From CAKSQF01 sp964568425 (GTDB taxonomy: Bacteria > Bacillota > Clostridia > Oscillospirales > CAG-272), in the NCBI GenBank assembly GCA_964568425.1, contig CAZMPO010000008.1:1-64000 (forward strand): DNA of 64,000 bases, read 5' to 3'. The translations under genes were made by a program, and so were the position numbers. Positions 34,264-43,222 of this stretch are shown piece by piece. Every line of letters starts with the position of its first letter. Position 1 is the stretch's first letter. Under the pieces are notes generated by a model that was given only the letters and a program-made list of their open reading frames with translations, made no database searches and was not told the DNA's origin.

Positions 34264-35916
34264 TTATTTTTTTGAAAAGCTGTCTTTAAGCGTGACGATT
34301 CGATTAAAAGTGTTCGAATATTTCGTGTCTTTGACAAAATATCCGGTACGAACAAACTGAAATCTTTCGCCGGGCTCTGCATCCGTAAGTGATCTCTCAA
34401 CCTTGCATCCCGTCAGCTTAATAACCGAATCGGGATTTAGAAAATCATTATATTCCGTACCCTCGGGCATGTCGTTGAGGTTGGGTATTGTAAAGAGCTT
34501 GTCGTATAGCGAAACATTGACATCATCGCAGTATTTTGCCGACAGCCAATGGATCGTTCCCTTGACCTTTCGATCGGTCGGATTACCGTTTCTAACCTCG
34601 AGATCCGCCGTGCAGTGGATCTCGACGATATTTCCGTCCGCGTCCTTCACTATATCACCGCACTTTATGATATATGCGCCCATGAGTCTGACCTCTCCGC
34701 CTGGTTTCAGTCTAAAGAACTTGGGAGGCGGAACTTCGGCAAAGTCGCTTTTGTCTATATATATCTCCTTTGTGAACGGGAGATCACGGAACCCTGCATT
34801 TTCGACCGTGGGATTGTTAGGAAGAGGGAAGTGCTCCACAAGATCCTCGGGATAGTTGTCGATAACTATCTTTATCGGGTCGAGAATGCAGACCCTTCTT
34901 TGTGCGGTCGCGTTAAGTTCGTCGCGTACGCATGCTTCCAAAAGCTCGATATCGACAAGGCTGTCCGTCTTGGCGATTCCCGCGCGTCTGATAAAATCAA
35001 AGATCGCGCTCGGGGTATATCCGCGTCTTCTGAGTGCACAAAGAGTCGGAAGTCTCGGGTCATCCCAACCATCGGCGATGCCCGTCTCAACAAGTTTGCG
35101 AAGGTAGCGTTTGCTCATGACGGTGTATGTCACGTTCAGACGCGCAAATTCTCTCTGTTTGGGACGAAGTCTGCCTTTGAAGCAGTTCTCGATAACCCAA
35201 TCGTAAAGAGGTCTGTGGTTCTCAAATTCAAGTGAACAGAGCGAATATGTGATGCCTTCAAGCGCGTCCTGGATGGGATGTGCAAAATCATACATCGGAT
35301 ATATGCACCACTTGTCACCTTGGCGGTGATGATGCGCGCGAACTATCCTGTAGATGGCAGGGTCGCGCATGTTGATATTCGGCGATGACATATCGATCTT
35401 TGCGCGTAGAGTCTTTGAACCATCGGGAAATTCGCCGTTTTTCATGCGAACAAAGAGATCGAGATTTTCTTCGATCGATCTGTTTCTGTAAGGTGACTCA
35501 ATACCCGGCTCGGTCAGCGTGCCGCGATACTTACTCATTTCCTCTTTGGTAAGATCGCAGACGAATGCTTTTCCTTCTTTGATCAGATCAATGGCAAGCT
35601 CGTATGTTTGATCGAAGTAATCAGAGCCGTAATATATGCCGCCCGTGGGTTCGCATCCGAGCCAGCGGAGATCCTCAAGGATGGAATCGACGTACTCGGT
35701 ATCTTCCTTTGTGGGATTGGTATCATCGTAACGAAGATTGAAAAGTCCGTTGTATTTTTTTGCTGTCGTATAATTGATGTATATTGCCTTTGCGCTTCCT
35801 ATATGAAGATAGCCGTTAGGTTCGGGCGGAAAACGCGTGTGAACATGATCGTTCACGCCTGCCGCAAGATCGGCGTCGATTATATCATGAATAAAATTGC
35901 TTGCAATCTCTTCCAT
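34264..35916 (-). CDS. glnS: Glutaminyl-tRNA synthetase
   Basis: GlnRS charges tRNA-Gln directly with glutamine. The class I HIGH motif is GYLHIGSAKA (about 35-44), and the KMSKS loop appears as VMSKRYLRK near residue 275. The PPEPNGYLHIG and NLRYDDTNP blocks separate GlnRS from bacterial GluRS. The C-terminal anticodon-binding beta-barrels (about 340-550) are complete. Many Firmicutes lack GlnRS and use GatCAB instead, so its presence says that this lineage has the direct route, at least in addition. AAAGGAATG precedes the ATG. It follows gltX by 23 bases on the minus strand. Confidence 0.95.
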   Translation of the reverse strand: MEEIASNFIHDIIDADLAAGVNDHVHTRFPPEPNGYLHIGSAKAIYINYTTAKKYNGLFNLRYDDTNPTKEDTEYVDSILEDLRWLGCEPTGGIYYGSDYFDQTYELAIDLIKEGKAFVCDLTKEEMSKYRGTLTEPGIESPYRNRSIEENLDLFVRMKNGEFPDGSKTLRAKIDMSSPNINMRDPAIYRIVRAHHHRQGDKWCIYPMYDFAHPIQDALEGITYSLCSLEFENHRPLYDWVIENCFKGRLRPKQREFARLNVTYTVMSKRYLRKLVETGIADGWDDPRLPTLCALRRRGYTPSAIFDFIRRAGIAKTDSLVDIELLEACVRDELNATAQRRVCILDPIKIVIDNYPEDLVEHFPLPNNPTVENAGFRDLPFTKEIYIDKSDFAEVPPPKFFRLKPGGEVRLMGAYIIKCGDIVKDADGNIVEIHCTADLEVRNGNPTDRKVKGTIHWLSAKYCDDVNVSLYDKLFTIPNLNDMPEGTEYNDFLNPDSVIKLTGCKVERSLTDAEPGERFQFVRTGYFVKDTKYSNTFNRIVTLKDSFSKK

Positions 35917-35939
35917 TTTGATACATTCCTTTCTGTATA

Positions 35940-37622
35940 TTAAAGCTTATCAGCTGCGGATCTGAGTCTGGAGATCGAACGGTCATAACCTATGATCTGC
36001 ATTATCTCCCAAAGATCGGGAGAATTTGTTTTGCCTGTAATCGCGATCCTGATGAAGGTGCTGATATCTCCTACATGACCCTTGTATTGATCGGGAGACG
36101 CCTTATACAGCTTCATTTCAGGGGCAAAGCCAAGCTCGGATGCGATCTGCTTTACAAGATCAAACCACATATTGCTGTCAAGAGCGAGTGAGTATCTGTC
36201 GGCAAAAAGCTCAAGTGCTTTTTTGATATCCGCTTTGTCAAATCCGTCCGGATATGCGTCAACGATCTCGAACAGATCATCGTAGAAAAGCGACATATAG
36301 GGTTTTACATCAGCCCATGTGCAAAGATCCTTGCGCGGTTTTTTACCGCCACGTCCGATCGAAAGAATGCGTTTTGCGTAACTTGGATCGTCCGAGAGAA
36401 TCTTCGCAAAATCCGTATCATAAGATGACGCCCAATCGAGCGTGTAATCGTACACGGTGTCCGCACTCATTCGCGAAATAACATTCTTTGAAACGTCATT
36501 CAGCTTGTCAAAATCAAAGAGTGCACCCGAGGTGGACATTTTCTTGATATTGAAAGGGAAGTCAGTGTATGGAAGAGTCGGATTTGCCGTCCTCCACTCC
36601 TCATAATTGGAGTTGAGAAGTGTCAGGACATATTCGATCACGCTTTCCGGAGCGTAACCGGCAACTCGATAATCCGAAAGTGCCGCACCGTGGTCGCGTT
36701 TCGAAAGCTTCTTTTTGGAATTGCCTTCCATCTTCATGAGCTGCGCGATGTGCATGTATTTGGGCGGCTTGAACCCGAGATATCTGAAAAGCTGGAGATG
36801 TTTCGGAAGACTCGGTAACCACTCCTCGCCGCGTATCACATGAGTCGTGCCCATGAGATGATCATCGACAGCATGTGCAAAATGATATGTCGGTATACCG
36901 TCACTTTTGAGGAGGACGAAATCCTCATCATTCTCGGGAAGTTCAAGCTTACCCTTGATCAGATCTGTACAGGCGACCTTTTTCTCGCCGTCGCCGTCCG
37001 ACATGATCCTTAAAACAAACGGATGTCCCGCCGCAAGCTCGCTCTTGACCGTGCCGATATTGATCTCTCGCGCGCGAAGCATCTCCTCGCGTTCGGAATC
37101 TCGATCGGCATGCCAATCCTTTGCCTTGATCTCGGCTTTTTTGTCGGATGCTTGAAGCTGCTCATATTCTTCAACAGATGTAAAGCAAGGATATGCCTTG
37201 CCTTGACGAACAAGCTCTTTCGCGAAGGTCTGATAGATCTCGGCACGCTGACTTTGTCTGTACGGTCCGTACACTCCCATGTCGCCGTTCAAAAGCGCAC
37301 CCTCGTCGAAATATATCTTATAGTAAGCAAGCGAGTTTATCAGATCAGCCTCTGCGCCCTTAACCTCGCGTTTTGCGTCTGTATCTTCGATGCGGAGGAA
37401 AAAAACGCCATTCGATTGATGGGCAAGACGCTCATTGACGATCGCGGGAAAAAGCGTGCCGAAATGCATAAAGCCGGTCGGGCTCGGCGCAAGACGAGTG
37501 ACTTTAGCACCCTCGGGAAGCTCGCGTCTCGGAAAAGCAGTCTCAATGTCTGACGGTAATTTAGTTATATTCGGAAAAAGAAGCTCTGCAAGCTCATTGT
37601 AATTCAAAGAATTATTGTCCAT
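35940..37622 (-). CDS. gltX: Glutamyl-tRNA synthetase
   Basis: GluRS charges tRNA-Glu, and in organisms lacking GlnRS also tRNA-Gln. The HIGH region is LAPSPTGFMHFG (about 44-55) and KLSKR appears in KKKLSKRDHG. FFLRIEDTDAKREV is a family block. The 560 residues exceed typical bacterial GluRS (about 480-490). The extra length seems to lie in an insertion after VEEYEQLQASDKKAEIKAKD and in the C-terminal anticodon-binding region. Because glnS is directly downstream, this GluRS may be the discriminating form. AGGAG precedes the ATG, with a good promoter upstream. Confidence 0.93.
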   Translation of the reverse strand: MDNNSLNYNELAELLFPNITKLPSDIETAFPRRELPEGAKVTRLAPSPTGFMHFGTLFPAIVNERLAHQSNGVFFLRIEDTDAKREVKGAEADLINSLAYYKIYFDEGALLNGDMGVYGPYRQSQRAEIYQTFAKELVRQGKAYPCFTSVEEYEQLQASDKKAEIKAKDWHADRDSEREEMLRAREINIGTVKSELAAGHPFVLRIMSDGDGEKKVACTDLIKGKLELPENDEDFVLLKSDGIPTYHFAHAVDDHLMGTTHVIRGEEWLPSLPKHLQLFRYLGFKPPKYMHIAQLMKMEGNSKKKLSKRDHGAALSDYRVAGYAPESVIEYVLTLLNSNYEEWRTANPTLPYTDFPFNIKKMSTSGALFDFDKLNDVSKNVISRMSADTVYDYTLDWASSYDTDFAKILSDDPSYAKRILSIGRGGKKPRKDLCTWADVKPYMSLFYDDLFEIVDAYPDGFDKADIKKALELFADRYSLALDSNMWFDLVKQIASELGFAPEMKLYKASPDQYKGHVGDISTFIRIAITGKTNSPDLWEIMQIIGYDRSISRLRSAADKL

Positions 37623-37659
37623 TTTTAGTTACTCCTGAATAAAGTTCCTGTATGTCCAT

Positions 37660-37688
37660 ATTATAACACATTTTCCGCATTTAGTCAA
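37660..37688 (-). promoter_or_regulatory. Promoter of gltX-glnS
   Basis: On the minus strand TTGACT, a 17-base spacer and a perfect TATAAT, about 38 bases before the gltX ATG. I looked for a T-box leader here and saw none. Confidence 0.82.
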
Positions 37689-37757
37689 TAGAAATGCTGT
37701 AAAAGTCGATCGATTTTGCAATAAATAGCCCACATCTAAATGAGAGCAACGAACAAG

Positions 37758-37789
37758 GCAATTATACAAAATGATTATTTTGTATAATT
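37758..37789. repeat. Perfect 14-bp AT-rich inverted repeat
   Basis: CAATTATACAAAAT at 37758-37771 is matched exactly by its reverse complement at 37776-37789, with a 4-base loop. It lies between the 3' end of the oxidoreductase gene (37827) and the gltX promoter (37660-37688). The RNA hairpin lacks a T-run on the minus strand, so it is a poor terminator. It may be an operator or a weak transcription stop. Confidence 0.7.
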
Positions 37790-37826
37790 GAGAAGTGGCT
37801 TTTGGATGCATTTGCTCGGATTGTCG

Positions 37827-38828
37827 TTAAATATTGTATCCTATGACATCTCTTGCCATTTTGAGGACTTTTATTTCATCAAGCGTTGTTTGCTCGAGTT
37901 TTTTGTAGTCGGCGTCGGTTTGTGCTTCACAAGCGTAACCTGTAAAGTTGTCGAGTTCGTTTTTCATACAGAACTCAAAGCTTGACTCTGATCTCAGAAC
38001 ACTCGAACCTTCTTTGCAAGTGATTCTTATGTCATTGAAACGCGAAACATCGCCGATCAAGATAGATCTGTCTTCGAGCATAATTTCACTCGGACAAACG
38101 CTCGTTCCGACCTTTGATATATTTGCGCCGATCGTGAAATCATCATACACGAATTGGAGAGCGTCGGTTATATCGGCGTCTCCTTTACCGAATGTTGCTT
38201 TGCCGCATATCGTGTTTGGCACGCCAAATAGACGCACGAGCAAGCTTATAACATAGATCCCGAGATCCATTAGCGCACCACCACAGCATTTTTTGTCAAA
38301 TGTGGATGCAATTATGCCCTTGCTGTAGTTGTCAAGCTTTGACGATCTTTTACAAAAATTGATATTTCCGCCGACAATCTTCCCATCCGCCGCAGAAATT
38401 ATCCGCGAAAGCTCATTTAGCATCGGATGATGCGCGTTCATCATCGCTTCCATATAGACAAGCTGATATTTGTTAGATAATTCACAAAGTTCCGAATATT
38501 GCCACGGATGCACACTGATCGGCTTCTCGCACAGAACATGCTTGCCGGCAAGAAGCATTTTCTTTGAGTGTTCGTAATGCAGATAATTTGGCGATGCGAT
38601 ATAAACGGCGTCGATACTCTCATCTTTTGCGAGATCGTCGATGTTATCATATGTCGAGATATCGTCTCTGTCGCCGACAAATTCACGCGCTCTTTCGAGC
38701 GAGCGTGAATATTGTGCGGCGTACAACGCTTTGTCAGATGTATCGATGACCGATATCATTTTTTCGGTGAGCCAAAAACTACCGATGATGGCAAATCTAA
38801 GAGCACCCTTCCCTGTGTTTGGGATCAT
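37827..38828 (-). CDS. Gfo/Idh/MocA family oxidoreductase
   Basis: The 333-residue protein has an N-terminal Rossmann domain (LRFAIIGSFWLTEKM) and the canonical EKP motif (E101-K102-P103 in LCEKPISVHP). The GGALMDLGIYVISL segment is typical of the dihydrodiol-dehydrogenase branch. It probably oxidises or reduces a sugar or cyclic polyol with NAD(P). Its ATG overlaps the MATE exporter stop (ATGA), so the two are translationally coupled and transcribed together. The substrate is not deducible. Unlike the family member at 5614, it keeps the catalytic lysine. Confidence 0.88.
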   Translation of the reverse strand: MIPNTGKGALRFAIIGSFWLTEKMISVIDTSDKALYAAQYSRSLERAREFVGDRDDISTYDNIDDLAKDESIDAVYIASPNYLHYEHSKKMLLAGKHVLCEKPISVHPWQYSELCELSNKYQLVYMEAMMNAHHPMLNELSRIISAADGKIVGGNINFCKRSSKLDNYSKGIIASTFDKKCCGGALMDLGIYVISLLVRLFGVPNTICGKATFGKGDADITDALQFVYDDFTIGANISKVGTSVCPSEIMLEDRSILIGDVSRFNDIRITCKEGSSVLRSESSFEFCMKNELDNFTGYACEAQTDADYKKLEQTTLDEIKVLKMARDVIGYNI

Positions 38829-40222
38829 TTTTCTGCTCCTTCGTCAGGGAGTTTTTGTATGACCGACTTATACAATCTTACAAAGAAAAAGATTGTAACT
38901 GCAAGCGACATTATTTCGGCGATCGGGAAAGAAAACCAAACAGCGGAAACTTTGCCGGTAAGCGAAAGCAGATATGCTACCGGAACGAGGACCACGAGCT
39001 GTCTTGCGATCGAAACATACATGGACAGATGTCCCTTGCCGAGTGCTTGGAAAACTGCTCCCAGAACGATGCAAATGCCGGCAAACACAAAGCAAAGGCT
39101 GATGGTTCGAAGTGCCGGAACACCGACTGCGAGCAATGTCTGTTCCTTTTCTGCATCGTGTGCGAAAATGTTGAGGAGCTCTTTGGGTACGAGTTGGAAA
39201 ACGATCAGACCGACAGCCATGATAGCAAGTGCGATAAACGTTGCGTATTTTATCGCTTTGATCATGCGGTCTTTTTTCTTTGCGCCGAAATTGTACGCGA
39301 CTATCGGGATAAGACCGTTGTTAAGACCGAAAACCGGCATAAACACGAACGATTGAAGCTTATAATAAATACCGAAGACGCTGTTTGCGATCTCACTCGG
39401 GTCGATCGATTTTAGCACGATGTTAATAGCGAAATTCATGACAGAACCGATGGCAACCATAATGATCGACGGAATGCCAACAGAGTATATTCCCCAGATA
39501 AGCCCCTTATCGGGTCTCATGCTGTCGGGTGTAATTCTTATTTCGCGATTTTTCGCAAAATGCAAAGTAACAGCAAGAGCTGCCGACGCAAATTGCCCGA
39601 TGACAGTCGCGACAGCCGCACCGGCGATCCCCATCTTGGGAAAAGGTCCGATGCCGAATATAAGGCATGGGTCGAGGATAATGTTAACTATAGCACCAAG
39701 ACCTTGCGTGAACATGGTATATAAAGTCTTGCCGGTAGACTGCATCAGGCGTTCGAAAGTGACCTCGATAAAAATACCGAGAGAGCCGACACAGCAGATC
39801 CTAAGATAGGTCACGCCGAGTTCTTGAATTTTGGCGATATCGGATATCATTCTGAAATATGACGGAACGAGGAAAAGTCCGAAAAGTACCGAAAGCAAAC
39901 ATCCGAAGCAGGCAAGCAGTATGCCGTTGCCCGCAACACGATTTGCTTTTTTATATTCGTGCTCGCCGAGCGATCTTGAAAGCAGTGCATTTATACCTAC
40001 GCCCGTGCCTGTAGCGATTCCGATCATTAAGTTCTGTGCGGCAAATGCATCCGAAACGGCAGTTAGCGCATCGTTTGAGAGCATCGAAACAAAGTATGTA
40101 TCGACAACATTGTAAAGAGCTTGCACAAGCATCGATGCCATCATCGGAAGTGACATAGAGACGATGAGCCCGAAAACGGGCTTTGTTCCCATCTTGTTTT
40201 CTCTTGATAATTCAGAGGTCAT
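38825..40222 (-). CDS. MATE family efflux transporter
   Basis: MATE proteins export drugs or metabolites in exchange for Na+ or H+. The 465-residue protein has about 12 hydrophobic segments in two similar halves. Family blocks at the N-terminal side are MSLPMMASMLVQALYNVVDTYFV and GTGVGINALLSRSLGEHEYKKA, the latter broken here by fewer charged residues than usual. The NorM/DinF subfamily fits best. AAAGGAATT precedes the ATG. It is followed by an overlapping Gfo/Idh gene, an uncommon partner. Confidence 0.92.
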   Translation of the reverse strand: MTSELSRENKMGTKPVFGLIVSMSLPMMASMLVQALYNVVDTYFVSMLSNDALTAVSDAFAAQNLMIGIATGTGVGINALLSRSLGEHEYKKANRVAGNGILLACFGCLLSVLFGLFLVPSYFRMISDIAKIQELGVTYLRICCVGSLGIFIEVTFERLMQSTGKTLYTMFTQGLGAIVNIILDPCLIFGIGPFPKMGIAGAAVATVIGQFASAALAVTLHFAKNREIRITPDSMRPDKGLIWGIYSVGIPSIIMVAIGSVMNFAINIVLKSIDPSEIANSVFGIYYKLQSFVFMPVFGLNNGLIPIVAYNFGAKKKDRMIKAIKYATFIALAIMAVGLIVFQLVPKELLNIFAHDAEKEQTLLAVGVPALRTISLCFVFAGICIVLGAVFQALGKGHLSMYVSIARQLVVLVPVAYLLSLTGKVSAVWFSFPIAEIMSLAVTIFFFVRLYKSVIQKLPDEGAEK

Positions 40223-40256
40223 TTTATAATTCCTTTCAAAGCAAAAATACCCTTCT

Positions 40257-40284
40257 ATTATACCACAAATTTAATAAAAATCAA
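40257..40284 (-). promoter_or_regulatory. Promoter of the MATE-oxidoreductase operon
   Basis: On the minus strand TTGATT, a 16-base spacer and a perfect TATAAT, about 35 bases before the MATE start. Confidence 0.78.
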
Positions 40285-40374
40285 TCCCATTTGCGAAAAA
40301 AGTGAAAAAAACCGATTTATTTTTTTAGCGTATCTGAACTTTTTGTTAATAAAAATATTTTTTTCAAAAAAGAC

Positions 40375-40403
40375 TTTATTTTTTTTGAAATATGGTGTAT
40401 AAT
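40375..40403 (+). promoter_or_regulatory. Promoter of fba
   Basis: A perfect TATAAT at 40398-40403 lies 40 bases before the start. The -35 (TTTATT, 17 bases upstream) is weak, but the region is very AT-rich with A and T tracts that may act as an UP element. Confidence 0.6.
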
Positions 40404-40442
40404 GATGGGGAATGAAAATCATTTGCGAAGGAGTAATATAAA

Positions 40443-41306
40443 ATGTTAGTTAACGCAAAAGAAATGCTTACAAAAGCCAAGGAAGGACACTACGCCGTAG
40501 GACAGTTCAACATCAACAATCTTGAGTGGACAAAGGCTATCCTTCTTACAGCTCAGGAAATGAACAGCCCTGTTATTCTCGGTGTCTCCGAGGGAGCAGG
40601 AAAGTACATGACAGGTTTTGAAACGGTTGCCGCTATGGTTCGCGCGATGGACAAGAGTCTCGGAATCACGGTTCCCGTTGCTCTCCACCTTGACCACGGC
40701 ACATATGAAGGCTGCTACAAGTGCATCAAGGCAGGATTTACCTCGATCATGTTCGACGGATCTCATTATCCGATCGAAGAGAATGTAGCAAAGACTACCG
40801 AACTTGTTCATGTCTCCGATGCACTCGGTCTCTCGCTTGAGGCAGAGGTCGGCTCGATCGGCGGCGAGGAAGACGGCGTTGTCGGTATGGGTGAGTGTGC
40901 AGATCCCGAAGAATGCAAGATGATCGCCGATCTCGGTGTCACCATGCTTGCCGCAGGTATCGGAAACATTCACGGCAAATATCCTGCAAACTGGGCAGGT
41001 CTCTCGTTTGAAACGCTTGCCGCTGTCTCCGAGAAGGTCGGCAAGATGCCACTCGTTCTTCATGGCGGAACAGGCATTCCCGAAGATATGATCAAGAAGG
41101 CGATCTCGCTCGGCGTATCCAAGATCAACGTCAACACAGAGTGCCAGCTTACATTTGCTGCTGCAACACGCGAGTATGTCGAGGCAGGCAAAGATCTTAC
41201 TGGCAAGGGATTCGACCCCAGAAAACTGCTTGCACCCGGTTTTGAGGCTATCAAGCAGACTGTCAGAGAAAAGATCGAGCTTTTCGGCTCTGCAAACAAG
41301 GCTTAA
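40443..41306 (+). CDS. fba: Fructose-bisphosphate aldolase, class II
   Basis: The enzyme splits fructose 1,6-bisphosphate into two triose phosphates and needs a divalent metal. Zinc ligands are seen in ALHLDHGTYE, LSLEAEVGSIGG and LVLHGGTGIP. The phosphate-binding VSKINVNTECQ follows. The length of 287 residues is typical of the short class IIA/B type. AAGGAG precedes the ATG. It stands alone between divergent MATE and convergent exonuclease genes, with its own promoter and strong terminator, as expected of a highly expressed glycolytic gene. Confidence 0.97.
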   Translation: MLVNAKEMLTKAKEGHYAVGQFNINNLEWTKAILLTAQEMNSPVILGVSEGAGKYMTGFETVAAMVRAMDKSLGITVPVALHLDHGTYEGCYKCIKAGFTSIMFDGSHYPIEENVAKTTELVHVSDALGLSLEAEVGSIGGEEDGVVGMGECADPEECKMIADLGVTMLAAGIGNIHGKYPANWAGLSFETLAAVSEKVGKMPLVLHGGTGIPEDMIKKAISLGVSKINVNTECQLTFAAATREYVEAGKDLTGKGFDPRKLLAPGFEAIKQTVREKIELFGSANKA

Positions 41307-41320
41307 TTCCATTTCATTTA

Positions 41321-41363
41321 ACTACAAAAATCGCTCTCCTCTCGGGAGAGCGATTTTTGTAGT
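41321..41363. terminator. Strong bidirectional terminator between fba and the exonuclease
   Basis: A perfect 19-bp stem (41321-41339 with 41345-41363) with a 5-base loop contains a T-run on both strands. It begins 15 bases after the fba stop and abuts the stop codon of the convergent exonuclease gene at 41364. Confidence 0.93.
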
Positions 41364-42461
41364 TTATACAGCATCAACGCTTTCGCTGTCGGGAATATCC
41401 AAAGATAAGCTTTCCTCTTTTTCAACACGAAAAGCGTCAAGTTCATGGATATCTATTTGTGCATCATTTATAAACTCGTCAAAATCAACGATCCTAATAT
41501 TCTCGTTGCTTTGGGCGCGCTCAGAGATCTTTGCTTTTCTCGGACAGATTTTCGGCGTTCCGTCCGCTTTAGTGACCTCATAAGTTACAAAATAGTCGGC
41601 TTTGCTTGCGACGGATGTATATATCGCACCAAGCTCCGCGAGCTTTTTGGCGATATAGACCATCTGACGAAAATGCTTTTCCTCATAATTTGCCGATATG
41701 CAAACGATTCTGCCGCAAAGGGGCGATCCCGAATCAACGCATATTTCCAAATTATCGTTAAAACGACGAAAATACTTGTAATTCGGCGAATATCGTGACA
41801 TCCCGTTTCCGGAGCGGCGTCTTGTCTTTTTGGATTTTACCGCCGCAACCCTTGGCTCTTTCGGAGGAGCGTACACCCATCTGAATTCGCCCTCATTGAT
41901 CTCGCCGACCGATCTCGGATATTCTTCGATCAGCTCGGGAACGCTCTTTCCGGTGATATCACAGAGATTTTTCAAAACCTCCATAGTCATTCGGGCATCG
42001 TCGTCACTCTTATGTATGTCCTGATTTTCGTCAATACCGTATTGTTCGCAAATTCCTACAAGGGAGGGCTGGTTCTTGATCTGTTGATAACACATATACA
42101 TCTGCTGAACATCGTAAAAGCGATAGTTAATATGCGGCAGACCGTATCTTTTACAATCATCTCTTACATATCGCGCGTCATTATTGACCGAAAAACCGAA
42201 AACAAGCGAATCCGGGTCGGTCAAAAGTGTATCTATCTCATCATAGAACATCGGAAAAAGCGGCGCATGCTTGAACTCGCTTTTTGTGTAAGCAAGTTTA
42301 ATATCAGGTCCCAAATTGAACTTTGAATCGGGATTGATTATCATGTCGTGCTGTTCAACGATATTAAAACTCTCATCGGTTATAACATAGCCAAACGAGC
42401 AGATCTTCCCTCTCCCTTGGTAGCAATTTGCGCATTCTATGTCAAAAAATACATAGTTCAT
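41364..42461 (-). CDS. DEDD-family 3'-5' exonuclease with C-terminal BRCT-like domain
   Basis: The N-terminal 160 or so residues form a DnaQ-type exonuclease: ExoI D7 and E9 (FFDIECAN), ExoII near D95 (SVNNDARYV), and ExoIII H150/D154 (HKSDDDAR). The SxxxDD arrangement marks the DEDDh type. A basic linker (KSKKTRRRSGNGMSRYS) leads to a region of about 90 residues (about 235-330: CGRIVCISANYEEKHFRQMV, AKKLAELGAIYTSVASKADYFV) that resembles a BRCT domain. It probably acts in DNA or RNA trimming or repair, but its substrate is unknown. GAAGGGAC precedes the ATG. It is last in a co-directional run behind a TetR regulator, 39 bases after that gene. Confidence 0.85.
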   Translation of the reverse strand: MNYVFFDIECANCYQGRGKICSFGYVITDESFNIVEQHDMIINPDSKFNLGPDIKLAYTKSEFKHAPLFPMFYDEIDTLLTDPDSLVFGFSVNNDARYVRDDCKRYGLPHINYRFYDVQQMYMCYQQIKNQPSLVGICEQYGIDENQDIHKSDDDARMTMEVLKNLCDITGKSVPELIEEYPRSVGEINEGEFRWVYAPPKEPRVAAVKSKKTRRRSGNGMSRYSPNYKYFRRFNDNLEICVDSGSPLCGRIVCISANYEEKHFRQMVYIAKKLAELGAIYTSVASKADYFVTYEVTKADGTPKICPRKAKISERAQSNENIRIVDFDEFINDAQIDIHELDAFRVEKEESLSLDIPDSESVDAV

Positions 42462-42500
42462 TTTTTGTTTGTCCCTTCCGTTTGTAAGTGCAAAGGGGCA

Positions 42501-43193
42501 TTACTTATTCGTCGAAAGAACGAAGTCAAATCTGACGGAGAGCTGCTTGAACAGTTCCTGGATTACCGCATTGGTGGCAGGGAGGATATCAGTGTTTCTA
42601 ATGTAGTTGATGATCTCTTCCTTTTCCTCATCGGGTACTTTATATGCCGCGAGAGCGATGCCAAGGAAGCAGTCGATCTTTCTCTGGAGAGTGAAATACT
42701 TGTCGCAGGGTCTGGACATGTAAGCTCTCATAAGACCGCATGTTCCGATGTCGAGCTCGTAGAAGTCGCCGTCGGTCGCATTGGGCAGATAGTTTCCAAA
42801 GATATCGCGAAGTTCGGACGAGGTTCTCTGATAGATGTACTCGGCGATCTTCTGATTTGAGTAAGCCTCAACATAGATCTCGCGGAGATTCTCGTTGAGC
42901 TCGGTGAGTGCGAGCTGGATCGCGGTCTCGGTTGCGTAGAAATACACGGGAGACTTCGACTCCTTGATCACCTTTTTTGCGATCGCGAACTGATTGTCAA
43001 ACATAAACTCAGCAAGAGTCTGGAGAACGCCATCCTTTGTGTGGAAGATGTTCTGGAACGTGCCTGCGGAAACATCCGCTTCTTTGATAATGTCAAGCAT
43101 TCTTGACGCGCCGTATCCCTTTTCAATAAACATTTTGACCGAAGCGGAAAGAATCCTGTTCTTCGCGTCCAGTGAATTGTACCTTCTGGTCAT
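42501..43193 (-). CDS. TetR/AcrR family transcriptional regulator
   Basis: The protein is a dimeric DNA-binding repressor of the TetR family. Its N-terminal helix-turn-helix is seen in AKNRILSASVKMFIEKGYGASRMLDIIKEADVS, written here in two parts: ILSASVKMFIEKGYGA and MLDIIKEADVSAGTF. The ligand-binding C-terminal part (about 60-230) is not recognised, so the inducer is unknown. The start at 43193 is preferred to the TTG-coded one at 43199 because AGGA lies about 7 bases upstream. The genes on either side (spoIID-like and exonuclease) are not obvious targets. The protein could regulate itself, but I found no clear operator. Confidence 0.88.
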   Translation of the reverse strand: MTRRYNSLDAKNRILSASVKMFIEKGYGASRMLDIIKEADVSAGTFQNIFHTKDGVLQTLAEFMFDNQFAIAKKVIKESKSPVYFYATETAIQLALTELNENLREIYVEAYSNQKIAEYIYQRTSSELRDIFGNYLPNATDGDFYELDIGTCGLMRAYMSRPCDKYFTLQRKIDCFLGIALAAYKVPDEEKEEIINYIRNTDILPATNAVIQELFKQLSVRFDFVLSTNK

Positions 43194-43222
43194 TTTCAAT
43201 TCCTACCTTTTGATTATTTTAA

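Noticed and set aside
35917..37826. T-box leader before gltX-glnS
   Set aside because: No T-box core sequence or long structured leader was seen; the promoter lies only about 38 bases from the gltX start.
40446..41312. Minus-strand ORF of 288 codons opposite fba
   Set aside because: It spans the fba gene in antisense and reflects codon bias of a highly expressed gene; no domain is recognisable.
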